Positions 1 through 8,656 of a DNA stretch of 64,000 bases are shown one piece after another. A program made the position numbers and the translations under genes. Within the stretch, counting starts at the first letter, position 1, and every line of letters starts with the position of its first letter. The notes below the pieces were generated by a model, which did not search any database, was not told the origin of the DNA, and worked only from the letters and a program-made list of their open reading frames with translations. The DNA is from Halobaculum sp. MBLA0147 (GTDB lineage: Archaea > Halobacteriota > Halobacteria > Halobacteriales > Haloferacaceae): the NCBI RefSeq assembly GCF_041361345.1, contig NZ_JBGKAD010000001.1, forward strand, positions 2,046,001 through 2,110,000, read 5' to 3'.

Positions 1-123
1 GTACGCCACGACCGCCGCCAGCTCGGCGTTCACGACGAGGGTCCACACGAGCAGACTCCGCCGCGTCACCGGCCCGACGACCGGCAGCGAGAACAGTGGC
101 TGCGACGCGGCGTCGGTCGCCAT
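1..123 (-). CDS. N-terminus of a membrane protein (partial)
   Basis: An ATG at 123 opens a frame that leaves the window at base 1, so only about 41 residues are visible. After some 20 polar residues they become hydrophobic (around VWTLVVNAELAAVV), consistent with a first membrane segment. The start lies three bases after the ctaB stop on the same strand, so the two are probably co-transcribed. Its position in a heme/oxidase neighbourhood hints at a role in oxidase assembly, but that is only context. I do not recognise the family from this fragment. Confidence 0.5.
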   Translation of the reverse strand, partial: MATDAASQPLFSLPVVGPVTRRSLLVWTLVVNAELAAVVAY

Positions 124-126
124 CGC

Positions 127-1557
127 TCACACCACCAGCGAGTCGACGACGGCGGCCAACAGCAGCGTCCCGAGGTAGGCGTTCGAGGCGTGGAACGCCC
201 GGAACGCGGCCGACTCGTCGCGCTCGTAGTGGAGACGGACGACTGCCCACAGGAACACTCCGCCGAGGACGACCCCGGTGAGCGCGTACAGCCAGTCGAG
301 TCGCGCCAACCCGACCAACGCCGCCGCGGTCGCCAGCGTCGCGCCGAGGTACCAGAGGATGTGCCGGCGCGTGGTCGTCTCCCCGCGGACGACCGGGAGC
401 ATCGGGAACCCCGCCCGCTCGTAGTCGTCCTCGTACGCGAGTGCGAGGTTGTAGAAGTGGGCCGGCGTCCACAGGAAGATCAACGCCGCCACGCCGAGGC
501 CACCGATCCCGACATCACCGGTGACGGCCGCCCAGCCGATCAGCGCCGGCAGTGCCCCGGCCGCACCGCCGATCACCGTGTTCTGGACCGTGTTCGGCTT
601 GAGCAACAGCGTGTAGACGACGGAGTAGAACACGATCGCCGTCAGCCCCAACACGGCCGTCAGGAGGTTGATCGACGCGAACAGCCCGACGGAGACGACA
701 GCGAGCACCGTCCCGAAGGCGACGGCGTTGGGTACCGACACCAGATCGACCGCCAGCGGGCGGTCGTTCGTCCGCTGCATCTTCCGGTCCACGTCGCGCT
801 CCAACACGTGGTTGAACGTCCCCGAGGCGCCGATCGACAGCGCCCCGGCGACGAGCGTGACGCCGACCGTCTGGGCAGACAACTCCGGACCGCGTGCCAG
901 CGCCATCGCGGCGGCGGCGACGAGACACAGCAGCCACATGAGACGCGGTTTCGTCAGTCGGTAGTACGCCGTCGCGGTGAGCCACCCGCGACGCAGCGGG
1001 TCCTCGCGCCACCCCGGCACGGACGGCGCCGCTCCGCCGTCGAGCGGCTCCGTGTCGACGGCCGCCGGACCACTCGGCGGGTCCGTCGGCGTGTCGTCCG
1101 GGTCGCCGGTCAACGCCTCCAGTTCCCACGCGAGCGCGGCGAGTAGCCCGCCGAAGATCCCGAGTCCGACGAGGAGGTGGACCGTCCGTGCGGCGACGGC
1201 CGTGCCGGCCAGCGTCGCCAGCGCCGTCTCGCCGCCGGCCGTCGCGACGAACGCACCCAGCGCGGCCTGCACCGGGAACAGGACGGTCGCGAGACCGAGC
1301 GCGCCCGCGACCCGCCGGCCGGGGCGTTCGCGGACGGCGACGCCGGCCGTCGCCACGAGGAGCAGCCCGACGAGCGCGGCGACGACACGGTGGCCGAGAG
1401 CGACGAGCGCCGGCGTGGTCGTGGCGACGCCCCCGTCACACAGCGGCCAGCCGACGCAGGCGGCTGCGGCTCCCGTGACGGTCGTCGTCGCACCGACGAC
1501 GAGCAGGAGGTACACACCCATCGCAGTGGCCGCGAGGAGGCCCGGGAGACGGTCCAT
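127..1557 (-). CDS. ctaB: CtaA-like/CtaB fusion: heme O synthase (protoheme IX farnesyltransferase)
   Basis: This 476-residue polytopic protein fuses two heme-modifying domains. Residues 1 to about 155 resemble half of COX15/CtaA (heme A synthase), with a conserved GWPLC loop and membrane histidines in LGHR and TVHLL. Residues about 195-476 are a UbiA-type prenyltransferase with the first Asp-rich motif (NHVLERDVDRKMQRT) and the second (DDYERAGFPMLP). The C-terminal half adds a farnesyl-type chain to protoheme IX to make heme O for the terminal oxidase. CoxB is divergently encoded across a 238-base gap. CtaA-CtaB fusions are known in haloarchaea. Whether the N-terminal half is catalytically complete cannot be told, since a full CtaA has about eight helices. 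Confidence 0.93.
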   Translation of the reverse strand: MDRLPGLLAATAMGVYLLLVVGATTTVTGAAAACVGWPLCDGGVATTTPALVALGHRVVAALVGLLLVATAGVAVRERPGRRVAGALGLATVLFPVQAALGAFVATAGGETALATLAGTAVAARTVHLLVGLGIFGGLLAALAWELEALTGDPDDTPTDPPSGPAAVDTEPLDGGAAPSVPGWREDPLRRGWLTATAYYRLTKPRLMWLLCLVAAAAMALARGPELSAQTVGVTLVAGALSIGASGTFNHVLERDVDRKMQRTNDRPLAVDLVSVPNAVAFGTVLAVVSVGLFASINLLTAVLGLTAIVFYSVVYTLLLKPNTVQNTVIGGAAGALPALIGWAAVTGDVGIGGLGVAALIFLWTPAHFYNLALAYEDDYERAGFPMLPVVRGETTTRRHILWYLGATLATAAALVGLARLDWLYALTGVVLGGVFLWAVVRLHYERDESAAFRAFHASNAYLGTLLLAAVVDSLVV

Positions 1558-1764
1558 CGTTGGTCGGCGAAGCTACCGACTGGCGACATATCAACCCCCC
1601 GCTTCGGACCACGTCCGTGGGAGTCTGGTCCGCTCGCGCGGCGGTCGACGGGTGGACTCGTGTCCGTCTCGGAGCCGCCTCGCGGTCGTGTCTGGCGTCC
1701 GACCTCGGCGGGCTCGTTCTACCCCGAACTGCCGCCGTCGGGCGGCGAGACGCACAACAGTAGG

Positions 1765-1770
1765 TATTTA
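1765..1770 (+). promoter_or_regulatory. TATA-like box for coxB
   Basis: TATTTA lies about 26 bases before the coxB ATG at 1796. That spacing predicts transcription starting at or next to the start codon, a leaderless mRNA typical of haloarchaea. The rest of the 238-base divergent region shows nothing else clear. Confidence 0.5.
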
Positions 1771-1795
1771 CGTACGCTGGGCCAAGCGCGGCGTA

Positions 1796-2587
1796 ATGAC
1801 GGCCAAGCGACTCGGGAGCCTCGCCCGAGGACTGCTCGCGGCGGCGCTCGCGACCGTGGTGTTCGCGAGCCCCGCGGCGGCACAGGCCTCGACCACCCAG
1901 CAGTTGATCGACGGGCTCAACTTCCGGCTGTTGGTGGTCGCGGTGCCGATCACGATCCTCGTCGAGGCGATCCTGCTGTACACCGTACTGAAGTTCAAGG
2001 ACGCCGACGAGGCCCAACCCACGAAGGAGAACCGTCGGCTGGAGATCACCTGGACCGTCGCGACGGCGGTGATCCTCCTGTTCGTCGGGGTCGCCTCCTA
2101 CGGCGTGCTCGCGAACCCGGACGTGACGAACACCCAGGCGGCACCCGACGACGCCGTCGAGGTGGAGGCGGTCGCCTACCAGTGGAACTGGAACATGAAC
2201 TACCCGGACCAGGGGATCGAGAAGCTCACCGCCGCCGACGTGAGCCTCGACGTGGTCGAGGAACAGGACGTGAGCGGGCCGATCATCGTGATCCCGAAGG
2301 GTGAACCGGTGTACATCACCACCACCTCCCAGGACGTGCTCCACGCGGTCCACGTCCCGGACATGGGGCTGAAGCAGGACTCCATCCCGGGGCAGAACAA
2401 CACGATCCGGACGACCGCCACGGAGACTGGCGTCTACCAGGGGTACTGTGCGGAGTACTGCGGACAGGGCCACTCGAAGATGTACTTCAACGTGGTCGTC
2501 GTCGAGCAGGACACCTACGACCGCTTCCTGCAGGCACAGACGAGCGAGGCGGCCGACTCCGCGAACGCCTCCGTCGCGCCGGCCTGA
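1796..2587 (+). CDS. coxB: Cytochrome c oxidase subunit II
   Basis: A 263-residue subunit II of a heme-copper oxidase, which takes electrons at a binuclear CuA centre outside the membrane. A signal-like segment ends near residue 30 (ASPAAAQ). Two membrane helices follow at about 44-64 and 86-106, then a cupredoxin domain. CuA ligands are visible: His186 in HAVHVPDMG, then Cys218, Cys222, His226 and Met229 in GYCAEYCGQGHSKM. The ATG at 1796 was chosen because it begins the signal sequence and sits at leaderless distance from a TATA box; the longer frame upstream is antisense to ctaB. No subunit I gene follows within the window. Confidence 0.96.
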   Translation: MTAKRLGSLARGLLAAALATVVFASPAAAQASTTQQLIDGLNFRLLVVAVPITILVEAILLYTVLKFKDADEAQPTKENRRLEITWTVATAVILLFVGVASYGVLANPDVTNTQAAPDDAVEVEAVAYQWNWNMNYPDQGIEKLTAADVSLDVVEEQDVSGPIIVIPKGEPVYITTTSQDVLHAVHVPDMGLKQDSIPGQNNTIRTTATETGVYQGYCAEYCGQGHSKMYFNVVVVEQDTYDRFLQAQTSEAADSANASVAPA

Positions 2588-2774
2588 CGACCGTCGCGCC
2601 GACTCGTACGCGTCGTCTCTCCTCTCGAACCGTCGTCTCACGATCGGCGAGTGTCGGCGCCCGTGACTGGTAGGTGTCGCCGCTCGTGAGTGATTCGTGT
2701 CGCTGCTGGTGTGTACGACGTGCTCGCACGGGCGACGAGACAGCCGTCACTGGCCGAGCGAGCGTCGGAGGAAG

Positions 2775-2847
2775 TAGTTCCGGAAGGATTCGAACCTTCG
2801 TCGTTGCCCCCAGAAGGCAACAGGATTGGCCACTACCCCACGGAACT
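2775..2847 (-). tRNA. tRNA-Gln (anticodon CUG)
   Basis: On the minus strand a complete cloverleaf can be drawn. The acceptor stem is AGTTCCG/CGGAACT with discriminator A. The anticodon stem TTGCC/GGCAA encloses loop TTCTGGG, giving anticodon CTG. The T arm is GAAGG-TTCGAAT-CCTTC. No intron and no encoded CCA. Confidence 0.95.
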
Positions 2848-2942
2848 GTGTACCTACCAGTAACTCGCGGGCCAATTTCAGTCTTGTGGATCGCGCCGAG
2901 CGTGACGGCCGGGAGGCCGGTCGTGACGACGAGCCAGTGTGG

Positions 2943-3854
2943 TCACTCGGGGACGATGTCGATCCCGTCCGGGTGGATCCCGGTGTCGTAGCGTGCGACC
3001 TCTGCGCGGGCCTCGGTGTCGATCACGGACACGTCGTTGGTCTTGTTGTTCGCGGTGAACGCGCGCCCGCCGTCGGGGTCGAAGACGGTGCCTCCGGGGT
3101 GGATCCCGACCGGCACGCGGGCGACCTCCCACGGGCGGCGCTCCCCGTCGCGGACGAACTCCGTGTCGATCACCGACACGTCGTCCGACTCCCGGTTCGG
3201 GACGAGCGCGTACCGCCCGGCGGGGTCGACGACGACCCGGATCGGTGTCTCGCCGAGCAGTGCCACCTCCGACTCGTACGTCTCCGGGTCGAGCACGGAG
3301 AGGCGGCCGTCGTCCTGGTTCGCGACGAGGATCTCGCCGGTGTCCGGGTCCGTCGCGATCCCCTCCGGCCCCTCGCCGACGGGCGGATCGGCGACGACGC
3401 GGCGCTCGTCTGCGTCGACGACGCTGATCGTGTCGCTGCCGATGTTGGCGACGTACGCCGTCGTCTCGTCCGGCGAGAACGTCACCATGTGGGAGTGCTC
3501 CTGGTGAGTCGGGACCGTCTCCAGCAACTCCCACGAGTCGAGGTCGAACACGAACAGTTGGCTGCTGTACGTCGAGGCGAGCCACAGCTCGTCGGCCGAC
3601 TCTCGGATCGCCAGCCCGTGTGGGAAGTCGAACAGCTCGTGTTCGAACCGGTGGACGACCTCGCGCGACGCGTTGTCGAGGACGAGCAGCGAGTCGCCGA
3701 GCGAGCAGGTGACGACGGCGTGGTCGCCGTCGGGCGTCACGACAACCTCGTGGGGATTGAAGTCGGTCTCGACGGTGGCGAGGTGCTCACCCGTGTCGGC
3801 GTCGAGGTACCAGACGCTGTCCGCGTCCTTGTTGAGAACGACGAGTTCGGTCAC
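2943..3854 (-). CDS. YVTN/YncE-type beta-propeller repeat protein
   Basis: A 303-residue protein from a GTG at 3854, built of repeated blades of about 40-45 residues. Recurring motifs are VSVIDTE, LSVLDPET and VSVVDADE, each followed by G.P.G/H.. turns such as VPVGIHPGG and DTGIHPDG. This is the YVTN/NHL beta-propeller pattern. No signal peptide or enzyme motif is seen, so a binding or scaffold role is likely and the ligand is unknown. The longer frame upstream is Arg-rich and looks non-coding. A PadR regulator gene lies 128 bases upstream on the same strand and might control it. Confidence 0.8.
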   Translation of the reverse strand: MTELVVLNKDADSVWYLDADTGEHLATVETDFNPHEVVVTPDGDHAVVTCSLGDSLLVLDNASREVVHRFEHELFDFPHGLAIRESADELWLASTYSSQLFVFDLDSWELLETVPTHQEHSHMVTFSPDETTAYVANIGSDTISVVDADERRVVADPPVGEGPEGIATDPDTGEILVANQDDGRLSVLDPETYESEVALLGETPIRVVVDPAGRYALVPNRESDDVSVIDTEFVRDGERRPWEVARVPVGIHPGGTVFDPDGGRAFTANNKTNDVSVIDTEARAEVARYDTGIHPDGIDIVPE

Positions 3855-3982
3855 ACTCCCCGCTAGGTCCGCCGCGACAAAACGACGGCGTCGGCGGCGG
3901 CGGTCGCCGGAACCGACGGTTCGTGGGTCGCGTCGCTGGCAGCGGCTGCGAACGCGGGTGGTGGCGGTCGAGTCGCCCGTCC

Positions 3983-4294
3983 CTACGCCGTCGGCTCGGG
4001 TGCGGGGCGTTCCGAGCGCTGGAGGATACAGTCGGCCTCCCACTCGTGACGTTCCACGATGAGCGCGCGGCCGCGGTCGGTGAGACTGTAGGTGTTCTTG
4101 CGCTCGTCGTGACAGGTCTTCACGAGGTAGCCACGGTCGGCGAGTTCGTCGAGGTTCGGGTACAGTCGCCCGTGGTTCACCTCCGTCCCGTAGTAGTCGG
4201 AGAGCTCGTCTCGGATCGCGAGGCCGTACGGGTCCCCCAGCGAGGCGACCGTGTACAACACGTCGCGCTGGAAGGCGGTCAGATCGTCGTCCAT
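3983..4294 (-). CDS. PadR-family winged-helix transcriptional regulator
   Basis: A 103-residue one-domain regulator. FQRDVLYTVASLGDPYGLAI and the following wing region with NHGRLYPNLDELADRGYL match the PadR winged helix, in which the GRLYP.L..L segment is highly conserved. It ends soon after the wing (SLTDRGRALI) and lacks the long C-terminal dimerisation helices of larger PadR proteins. A TATA-like element at 4320-4325 predicts leaderless transcription from the ATG at 4294. The effector is unknown; the beta-propeller gene downstream is the closest candidate target. Confidence 0.88.
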   Translation of the reverse strand: MDDDLTAFQRDVLYTVASLGDPYGLAIRDELSDYYGTEVNHGRLYPNLDELADRGYLVKTCHDERKNTYSLTDRGRALIVERHEWEADCILQRSERPAPEPTA

Positions 4295-4319
4295 ACGATT
4301 CCCGTGACGTGACGATCCG

Positions 4320-4325
4320 TTATAG
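4320..4325 (-). promoter_or_regulatory. TATA-like box for padR-type gene (within the 4295-4616 gap)
   Basis: Read on the minus strand, CTATAA lies 26-31 bases before the ATG at 4294, a leaderless spacing. The 322-base divergent gap 4295-4616 otherwise holds a plus-strand TATA-like CTTATT at about 4522-4527, probably serving the HTH gene at 4617 with a leader of about 65 bases, and no gene that I can support. Confidence 0.5.
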
Positions 4326-4616
4326 ACCGCCCGGTGGCTGAAACTCCGGTTTCACCGACCGCTCGCGGTCGATCACGGTGGTCTCATCGCGGTCGACCCC
4401 GGCAGTCTCCTCGCAGTCGCCCCCGCCGATTCTCGTGTGTCCGACCTCGTCGACCCCTCCGGCCGAGTCACGTCACCCCGCCGCCGGTGTCGGGTTCGGC
4501 CCGGACCGAACCGTGGGAAAACTTATTCTGTTCGTAGTGGTTGTGTCGAGTGTACGTGCGACGAGTCTGGAACACGACCGGACGGGGACCGGCACGGCCG
4601 CGCGTGGGGGGACAGC

Positions 4617-5723
4617 GTGAGCGACGACACGGGTGGTGACGGAGGACGCGATGACGACCGGTCCGGGAGAGAGACGGCGGGCGACGACACGAGTGGGGAC
4701 GACACCACGATCACCGACGCGTCGGCCGTCGACCCGGTGGCGGCGTTCGCCTGTCTCGGCGACGAGACGCGGCTGTCGATCCTCGAGGCACTGTACGAGC
4801 GGGCGCGGGCCGACGACGGCCCCGGACAGCGGGCGGTACCGTACTCGGAACTGCAGGCCGCCGCCGGGGTCGAGGACAGCGGGAAGTTCAACTACCACCT
4901 CACGGAACTGCGGGAGTTCTTCGTCTCGAAGTCGGAGGGGGGCTACTCGCTCGACCAGACCGGCGCGACGGTGGCTCGTCTCGTCTTGGGGAACTTCGGC
5001 GCGGGCGACCCGACGCTCTCGGAGCCGGCCGCGGAGACGGCGTGTCCGCAGTGTGGTGGGACGGTGGTAGTCTCGTACGACGATCAGCGTGTCACGACGC
5101 GGTGTCGCGACTGCCCGGGACACACGGCGGACCCGGCGGTGCCGACCGGGACGCTGTCCTCGCTGGAGTACCCGCCCGCGGGTGTCGCCGGGCGCTCGGG
5201 ACGGCAAGTGCTGGAACGCGTCCACCTCCGGTACGAACTGGAGTGTGCGGCGATGGCGGCGGACGTGTGTCCGACCTGCGGCGGTGGGGTCGCGTCCGAA
5301 CTCGCCGTCTGTTCCGACCACGACGACGAGGGGATCTGTGAGACGTGCAGCTACGCGCTCGGTGCCGTCGTCGGGCTCGCGTGTACGGTGTGTGGCTTGC
5401 ACCACGTCTCCCCGGTCGCCTTCGCCAGGACCGACAGTCCGGTCGTCACGGCGGCGCTGGCGACGACCGACGGCGACGCGACCGCCTGGGAGCGGTTCGC
5501 GACGGCCGCAGGCTGGCCGGTCGAGCCGATCGAGACGGACGAGGGCCTCCGCGTCGCGGTCGACCCGCCCGACGGCCCGCGGTTCGTCGTCGACGACGAC
5601 CTCCGGATCGGACCGCCCGCGACGGGGGACCAAGACGACGACGAGTGGGACGCGGCCGACGCGGACGACGAGTGGGACGCGCCGACCGGCACGCCGCCGC
5701 GGCCGTGGGGCGGCTCTCCCTGA
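4617..5723 (+). CDS. ArsR-like HTH protein with C-terminal zinc-ribbon domains
   Basis: A 368-residue predicted DNA-binding regulator. After an acidic N-terminus, residues about 40-125 form an ArsR-type winged helix (FACLGDETRLSILEAL, then GKFNYHLTELREFFV). Two cysteine clusters follow: CPQCGG with CRDCPG, and CPTCGGG with CETC and CTVCG, consistent with zinc ribbons. The C-terminus is acidic with two DDEWDA repeats. This combination recurs in haloarchaeal regulators of unknown target. The GTG at 4617 is the only plausible in-frame start before the HTH. The last codons lie inside a tandem repeat that continues past the stop. Confidence 0.8.
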   Translation: MSDDTGGDGGRDDDRSGRETAGDDTSGDDTTITDASAVDPVAAFACLGDETRLSILEALYERARADDGPGQRAVPYSELQAAAGVEDSGKFNYHLTELREFFVSKSEGGYSLDQTGATVARLVLGNFGAGDPTLSEPAAETACPQCGGTVVVSYDDQRVTTRCRDCPGHTADPAVPTGTLSSLEYPPAGVAGRSGRQVLERVHLRYELECAAMAADVCPTCGGGVASELAVCSDHDDEGICETCSYALGAVVGLACTVCGLHHVSPVAFARTDSPVVTAALATTDGDATAWERFATAAGWPVEPIETDEGLRVAVDPPDGPRFVVDDDLRIGPPATGDQDDDEWDAADADDEWDAPTGTPPRPWGGSP

Positions 5724-5825
5724 GACGCCACCCGCGGCGGCCGTGGGCTGGCTCTCCCCGGGACGCCACCCGCAGCGGCTGTGAGCTGGCTCTCCCCGAG
5801 ACGCCACCTGCCGCGGCCGTTAGCC
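5712..5825. repeat. Three tandem copies of a 38-bp repeat at a gene's 3' end
   Basis: Units begin at 5712, 5750 and 5788, each starting GGCTCTCCC and containing GACGCCACC and a CGG-rich segment. The first copy includes the last codons and stop of the HTH/zinc-ribbon gene. The unit length is not a multiple of three, and stops interrupt the frame, so the later copies are not an extension of the protein. Confidence 0.85.
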
Positions 5826-5861
5826 GGTTCGTCGTGGGACCCTCGCCGTGACTCTGCGGCG

Positions 5862-6452
5862 TCAGTCGCCGTTCTCGACGGCCAGTCCGACGGAGTTGTC
5901 CCCGACGTGGACGCCGGCGGCACACACCTCGTGTTCGAACTCCAACGCGTAGGCGCTCTTGGCGGCGGCGCTGGCGGTGGTCGGTTCGAACGCGAACGGC
6001 TCCGGCGCGTCGCGTTCGTACGTCGCGACGAGGTGTGGCTCGTCGACCGCCTCCACGAGGAGTGCGTCGCGGCGGACTATCCCGACGTGGGCGGTGTCGC
6101 GACCGACGACGGCGGCGATTCGCGGGGTGTCGTAGTCGTCCTTCTCGAAGTCCAGGGCGTGGAGTGCCTCGACGAGCGCGTCGCGTGCCGGGTAGCCGCG
6201 AGCGTACTTCTCCGCCACGGGGTCGACGTGTGACCCGTTGCCGATCACGCCGGCGCGCCGCCGTTTCTCGCCGACGACGCGAGCGCAGTTGTACGAGACG
6301 TACGGGTTGTCCGTCGCCTCGGCGTCGTCCGTCGGGCCGACGGTCAGCGTCTCGTCGTCGCGCCGACGAATCGCTCTGTTCGGAAACGACCGCGAGGAGA
6401 CGCGGTAGGCACCGATCTGCGGTCCGGCCACCAGTAGTCTGCCGACGTACAT
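5862..6452 (-). CDS. purO: IMP cyclohydrolase, archaeal type (PurO)
   Basis: A 196-residue protein matching PurO, the archaeal enzyme that closes FAICAR to IMP in the last step of purine synthesis. It begins [12 protein letters not shown] and shows [11 protein letters not shown] near residue 20, NPYVSYNC, then the NGSH segment. Length fits the family (about 200). The ATG at 6452 starts exactly at the family N-terminus; the longer upstream frame is Arg-rich and was discarded. It stands alone here, while purS and purQ lie at 59.6-60.7 kb. Confidence 0.92.
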   Translation of the reverse strand: MYVGRLLVAGPQIGAYRVSSRSFPNRAIRRRDDETLTVGPTDDAEATDNPYVSYNCARVVGEKRRRAGVIGNGSHVDPVAEKYARGYPARDALVEALHALDFEKDDYDTPRIAAVVGRDTAHVGIVRRDALLVEAVDEPHLVATYERDAPEPFAFEPTTASAAAKSAYALEFEHEVCAAGVHVGDNSVGLAVENGD

Positions 6453-6523
6453 GGCCGGACCCTCTCCGGGCGCGAGGTTAGTGGTGTCGGTACTGCGACT
6501 GGACACCTGCTCCGACCGGAGTG

Positions 6524-6567
6524 GACACACGCGACGACCGAGAGGAGACACACGCGACGACCGAGAG
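6524..6567. repeat. Direct repeat, 21 bp twice
   Basis: GACACACGCGACGACCGAGAG occurs in two copies starting at 6524 and 6547, separated by two bases, in the gap between purO and the thiolase gene. No function is evident. Confidence 0.85.
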
Positions 6568-6601
6568 GCCGATCCGCGAGCCACTCGGGTGGGCGCGTGC
6601 G

Positions 6602-7738
6602 CTACGACCGCTCGAACTCGATGGCGGCACCCTGTCCGAAGCCGACACACAGGGTCGCGAGCCCGCGGTCCACGTCGCGTTCGATCATCTCGTGGATCAG
6701 CGTCACCGGCAAGCGCGCGCCGGAGGCACCCAGCGGGTGGCCCAACGCGATGGCGCCGCCGTTGACGTTGTACTTGTCCTCGGGAATCCCGAGTTCCCGA
6801 CGGGCGTACTCACACTGGGAGGCGAACGCCTCGTTCAACTCGACGAGATCGTAGTCGTCGATCTCCGTCCCCGCACGCTCCAACAGGCCGCGCGTCGCCG
6901 GCACCGGGCCGATCCCCATCACGGTCGGGTCGACGCCCGCGACGTTGTTCGTGCCGACCTCGGCGAGCACGTCGAGCCCGTGCTCGTCCGCGAACTCGCG
7001 GCTCGTCACGAGCGTGAGCGCCGCGCCGTCGGTCAACTGCGAGGAGTTACCCGCCGTGACGGTGCCGTCCCCGGTGAAGGCGGGCGGCAACTCCGACAGG
7101 GTCTCCACGTCCGTGTCCGGGCGGATACCCTCGTCTTCCGTGATCGTCCCCTCTTCAGTCTCGATCGGGACGATCTCGTCGTCGAACCGCCCGCTCTCCG
7201 TCGCCGCCGCGGCGCGGTGGTGACTGCGTGCGGCGTACTCGTCTTGTGCCTCGCGGCTCACCTCGTACTCGTCGGCGACCTTCTCGGCGGTCATCCCCAT
7301 CTGGAGCTGGAACACGTTGTACTCGTTCGACAGCTCCGGGTGGAGGTCCTGGTAGGTGTCCTCGCCCATCGGGACGCGGGACATGTTCTCGACGCCGCCG
7401 GCGATCACGCAGTCGCGGTTGCCGGCCGCGACGGCGTCGGACGCCGAGATGATCGCCTGCATCGAGGAGGCACACCAGCGGTTGATGCTCGTCGCCGGCG
7501 TCCCCTCGCCCAACTCCGAGAGCAGCGCGATCACGCGGGCGACGTTGTTGTCCTGCTCGCCGCGCTGCTGGGCGACGCCCCACATCAGGTCGTCGACGTC
7601 GTCGGGGTCGATCCCGGTCTCGGCGAGCGTGTGGTCGATCAGTGCCGTCGAGAGGTCCTCGCTGCGCGTCTCCGCGAAGACGCCGTCTGCCTTCCCGAAC
7701 GGGGTTCGGTACGCGGCCGCGATGACGGGTGTGGCCAT
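6602..7738 (-). CDS. Acetyl-CoA C-acyltransferase (thiolase)
   Basis: A 378-residue thiolase-fold enzyme. The acyl-accepting cysteine is in [11 protein letters not shown] near residue 85; thiolase signature 2 is [19 protein letters not shown] near 330, and the second catalytic cysteine is in [10 protein letters not shown] near the C-terminus. It could act in beta-oxidation (3-ketoacyl-CoA cleavage) or in acetoacetyl-CoA formation; sequence alone does not decide. The ATG at 7738 was chosen over an upstream frame because a TATA box at 7762-7769 gives leaderless spacing. No beta-oxidation partners are adjacent. Confidence 0.93.
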   Translation of the reverse strand: MATPVIAAAYRTPFGKADGVFAETRSEDLSTALIDHTLAETGIDPDDVDDLMWGVAQQRGEQDNNVARVIALLSELGEGTPATSINRWCASSMQAIISASDAVAAGNRDCVIAGGVENMSRVPMGEDTYQDLHPELSNEYNVFQLQMGMTAEKVADEYEVSREAQDEYAARSHHRAAAATESGRFDDEIVPIETEEGTITEDEGIRPDTDVETLSELPPAFTGDGTVTAGNSSQLTDGAALTLVTSREFADEHGLDVLAEVGTNNVAGVDPTVMGIGPVPATRGLLERAGTEIDDYDLVELNEAFASQCEYARRELGIPEDKYNVNGGAIALGHPLGASGARLPVTLIHEMIERDVDRGLATLCVGFGQGAAIEFERS

Positions 7739-7761
7739 GTGTGGGCGTGTGTGACGAACCG

Positions 7762-7769
7762 GTATAAAT
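7762..7769 (-). promoter_or_regulatory. TATA box for thiolase gene
   Basis: On the minus strand the hexamer TTTATA lies 24-31 bases before the thiolase ATG at 7738, a good archaeal box A at leaderless spacing. Confidence 0.6.
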
Positions 7770-7876
7770 CCGCCAGAACGGCGGGTGGGTTGCGGGGTGT
7801 TTGGTCCGGGTGCGTGGCTCCGAGCGGAGGGCCAGCGTTCGTCGTGAGTGGTGACGAGGGCGTCCACCCGGACCGA

Positions 7877-8515
7877 TCACCCACAGTCGACTCGGCCGGC
7901 GGCGACGCGGTCGTCGTCGAGTCGCGGCGACCGCACCAGCAACTCCCGTGCTCGCGGTGCCGCGCCCGGAACTGGCGTCGTGTCCATCCACGGCGCGAAG
8001 TCCGGCGTCCGCGGGGTCTGTTTCGTCCCGGAACTCGCCGCGAGGACGTACGGCGGGTGGACGGTGACGACCGTCACGTCGCCGGGACACTGCCAGTTGC
8101 GACCGATCTGCGCCGGGTCGGCCCCGTCGCGCACCCGCATCGCGACGAACTGAAAGGTGACTCCCTCGGGGCCACCGTACCGAGCGCGGACGCCCGCCGT
8201 CCCCCCGAGATACCCCCAGTCTGCCCCGTCCGTGCCGAGTCGCTCCCAGCCGTCTCCCTCGTTCGGGAGGTACGACGCCGGTGGTCCCGGCGTCGGGGTC
8301 GGTGTACTCGTCGTCCCCGTCGACTCGTCGGGTGTCTGCGTCGGGCTCGTCGTCGCAGTTCGTGTCGTCGTCTCACTCTGCGTCGGTGTCGGCTCTCGAG
8401 TCGGTGTACGCTCAGTTGTCGTCTCGGAACCACCGGTCCCCGCACACCCGGCGACGAGTGTCGACAGCGGGGTGAGCGTCGACAGGGTGGCGAGGACGGC
8501 TCGTCGCTCTGGCAT
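7877..8515 (-). CDS. Secreted lipoprotein of unknown function
   Basis: A 212-residue predicted lipoprotein. An N-terminal hydrophobic stretch ends in a lipobox (LVAGC, Cys at about 24), followed by a Thr/Pro/Glu linker of about 55 residues typical of haloarchaeal surface lipoproteins. The folded part begins near residue 82 (YLPNEGDGWERLG) and has one cysteine pair candidate. I do not recognise the domain. It is transcribed away from the AAA+ ATPase gene. Confidence 0.7.
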   Translation of the reverse strand: MPERRAVLATLSTLTPLSTLVAGCAGTGGSETTTERTPTREPTPTQSETTTRTATTSPTQTPDESTGTTSTPTPTPGPPASYLPNEGDGWERLGTDGADWGYLGGTAGVRARYGGPEGVTFQFVAMRVRDGADPAQIGRNWQCPGDVTVVTVHPPYVLAASSGTKQTPRTPDFAPWMDTTPVPGAAPRARELLVRSPRLDDDRVAAGRVDCG

Positions 8516-8656
8516 CCGTGTCGGGGTCGTCCGCCGTCGTGAACGTGTGCTTTGTGGGCGGTCGACACCGACTGTGAGCCGCCACCGTCGGGTGTGATCC
8601 CGTCGCGCGGCGCCTCTCCGACGCCCTTAACAGATTCCCGCCCGAAGAGATGGAGG

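Noticed and set aside
2775-2847. Intron in tRNA-Gln
   Set aside because: The anticodon loop is a standard seven bases and the gene is 73 nt, so there is no room for one.
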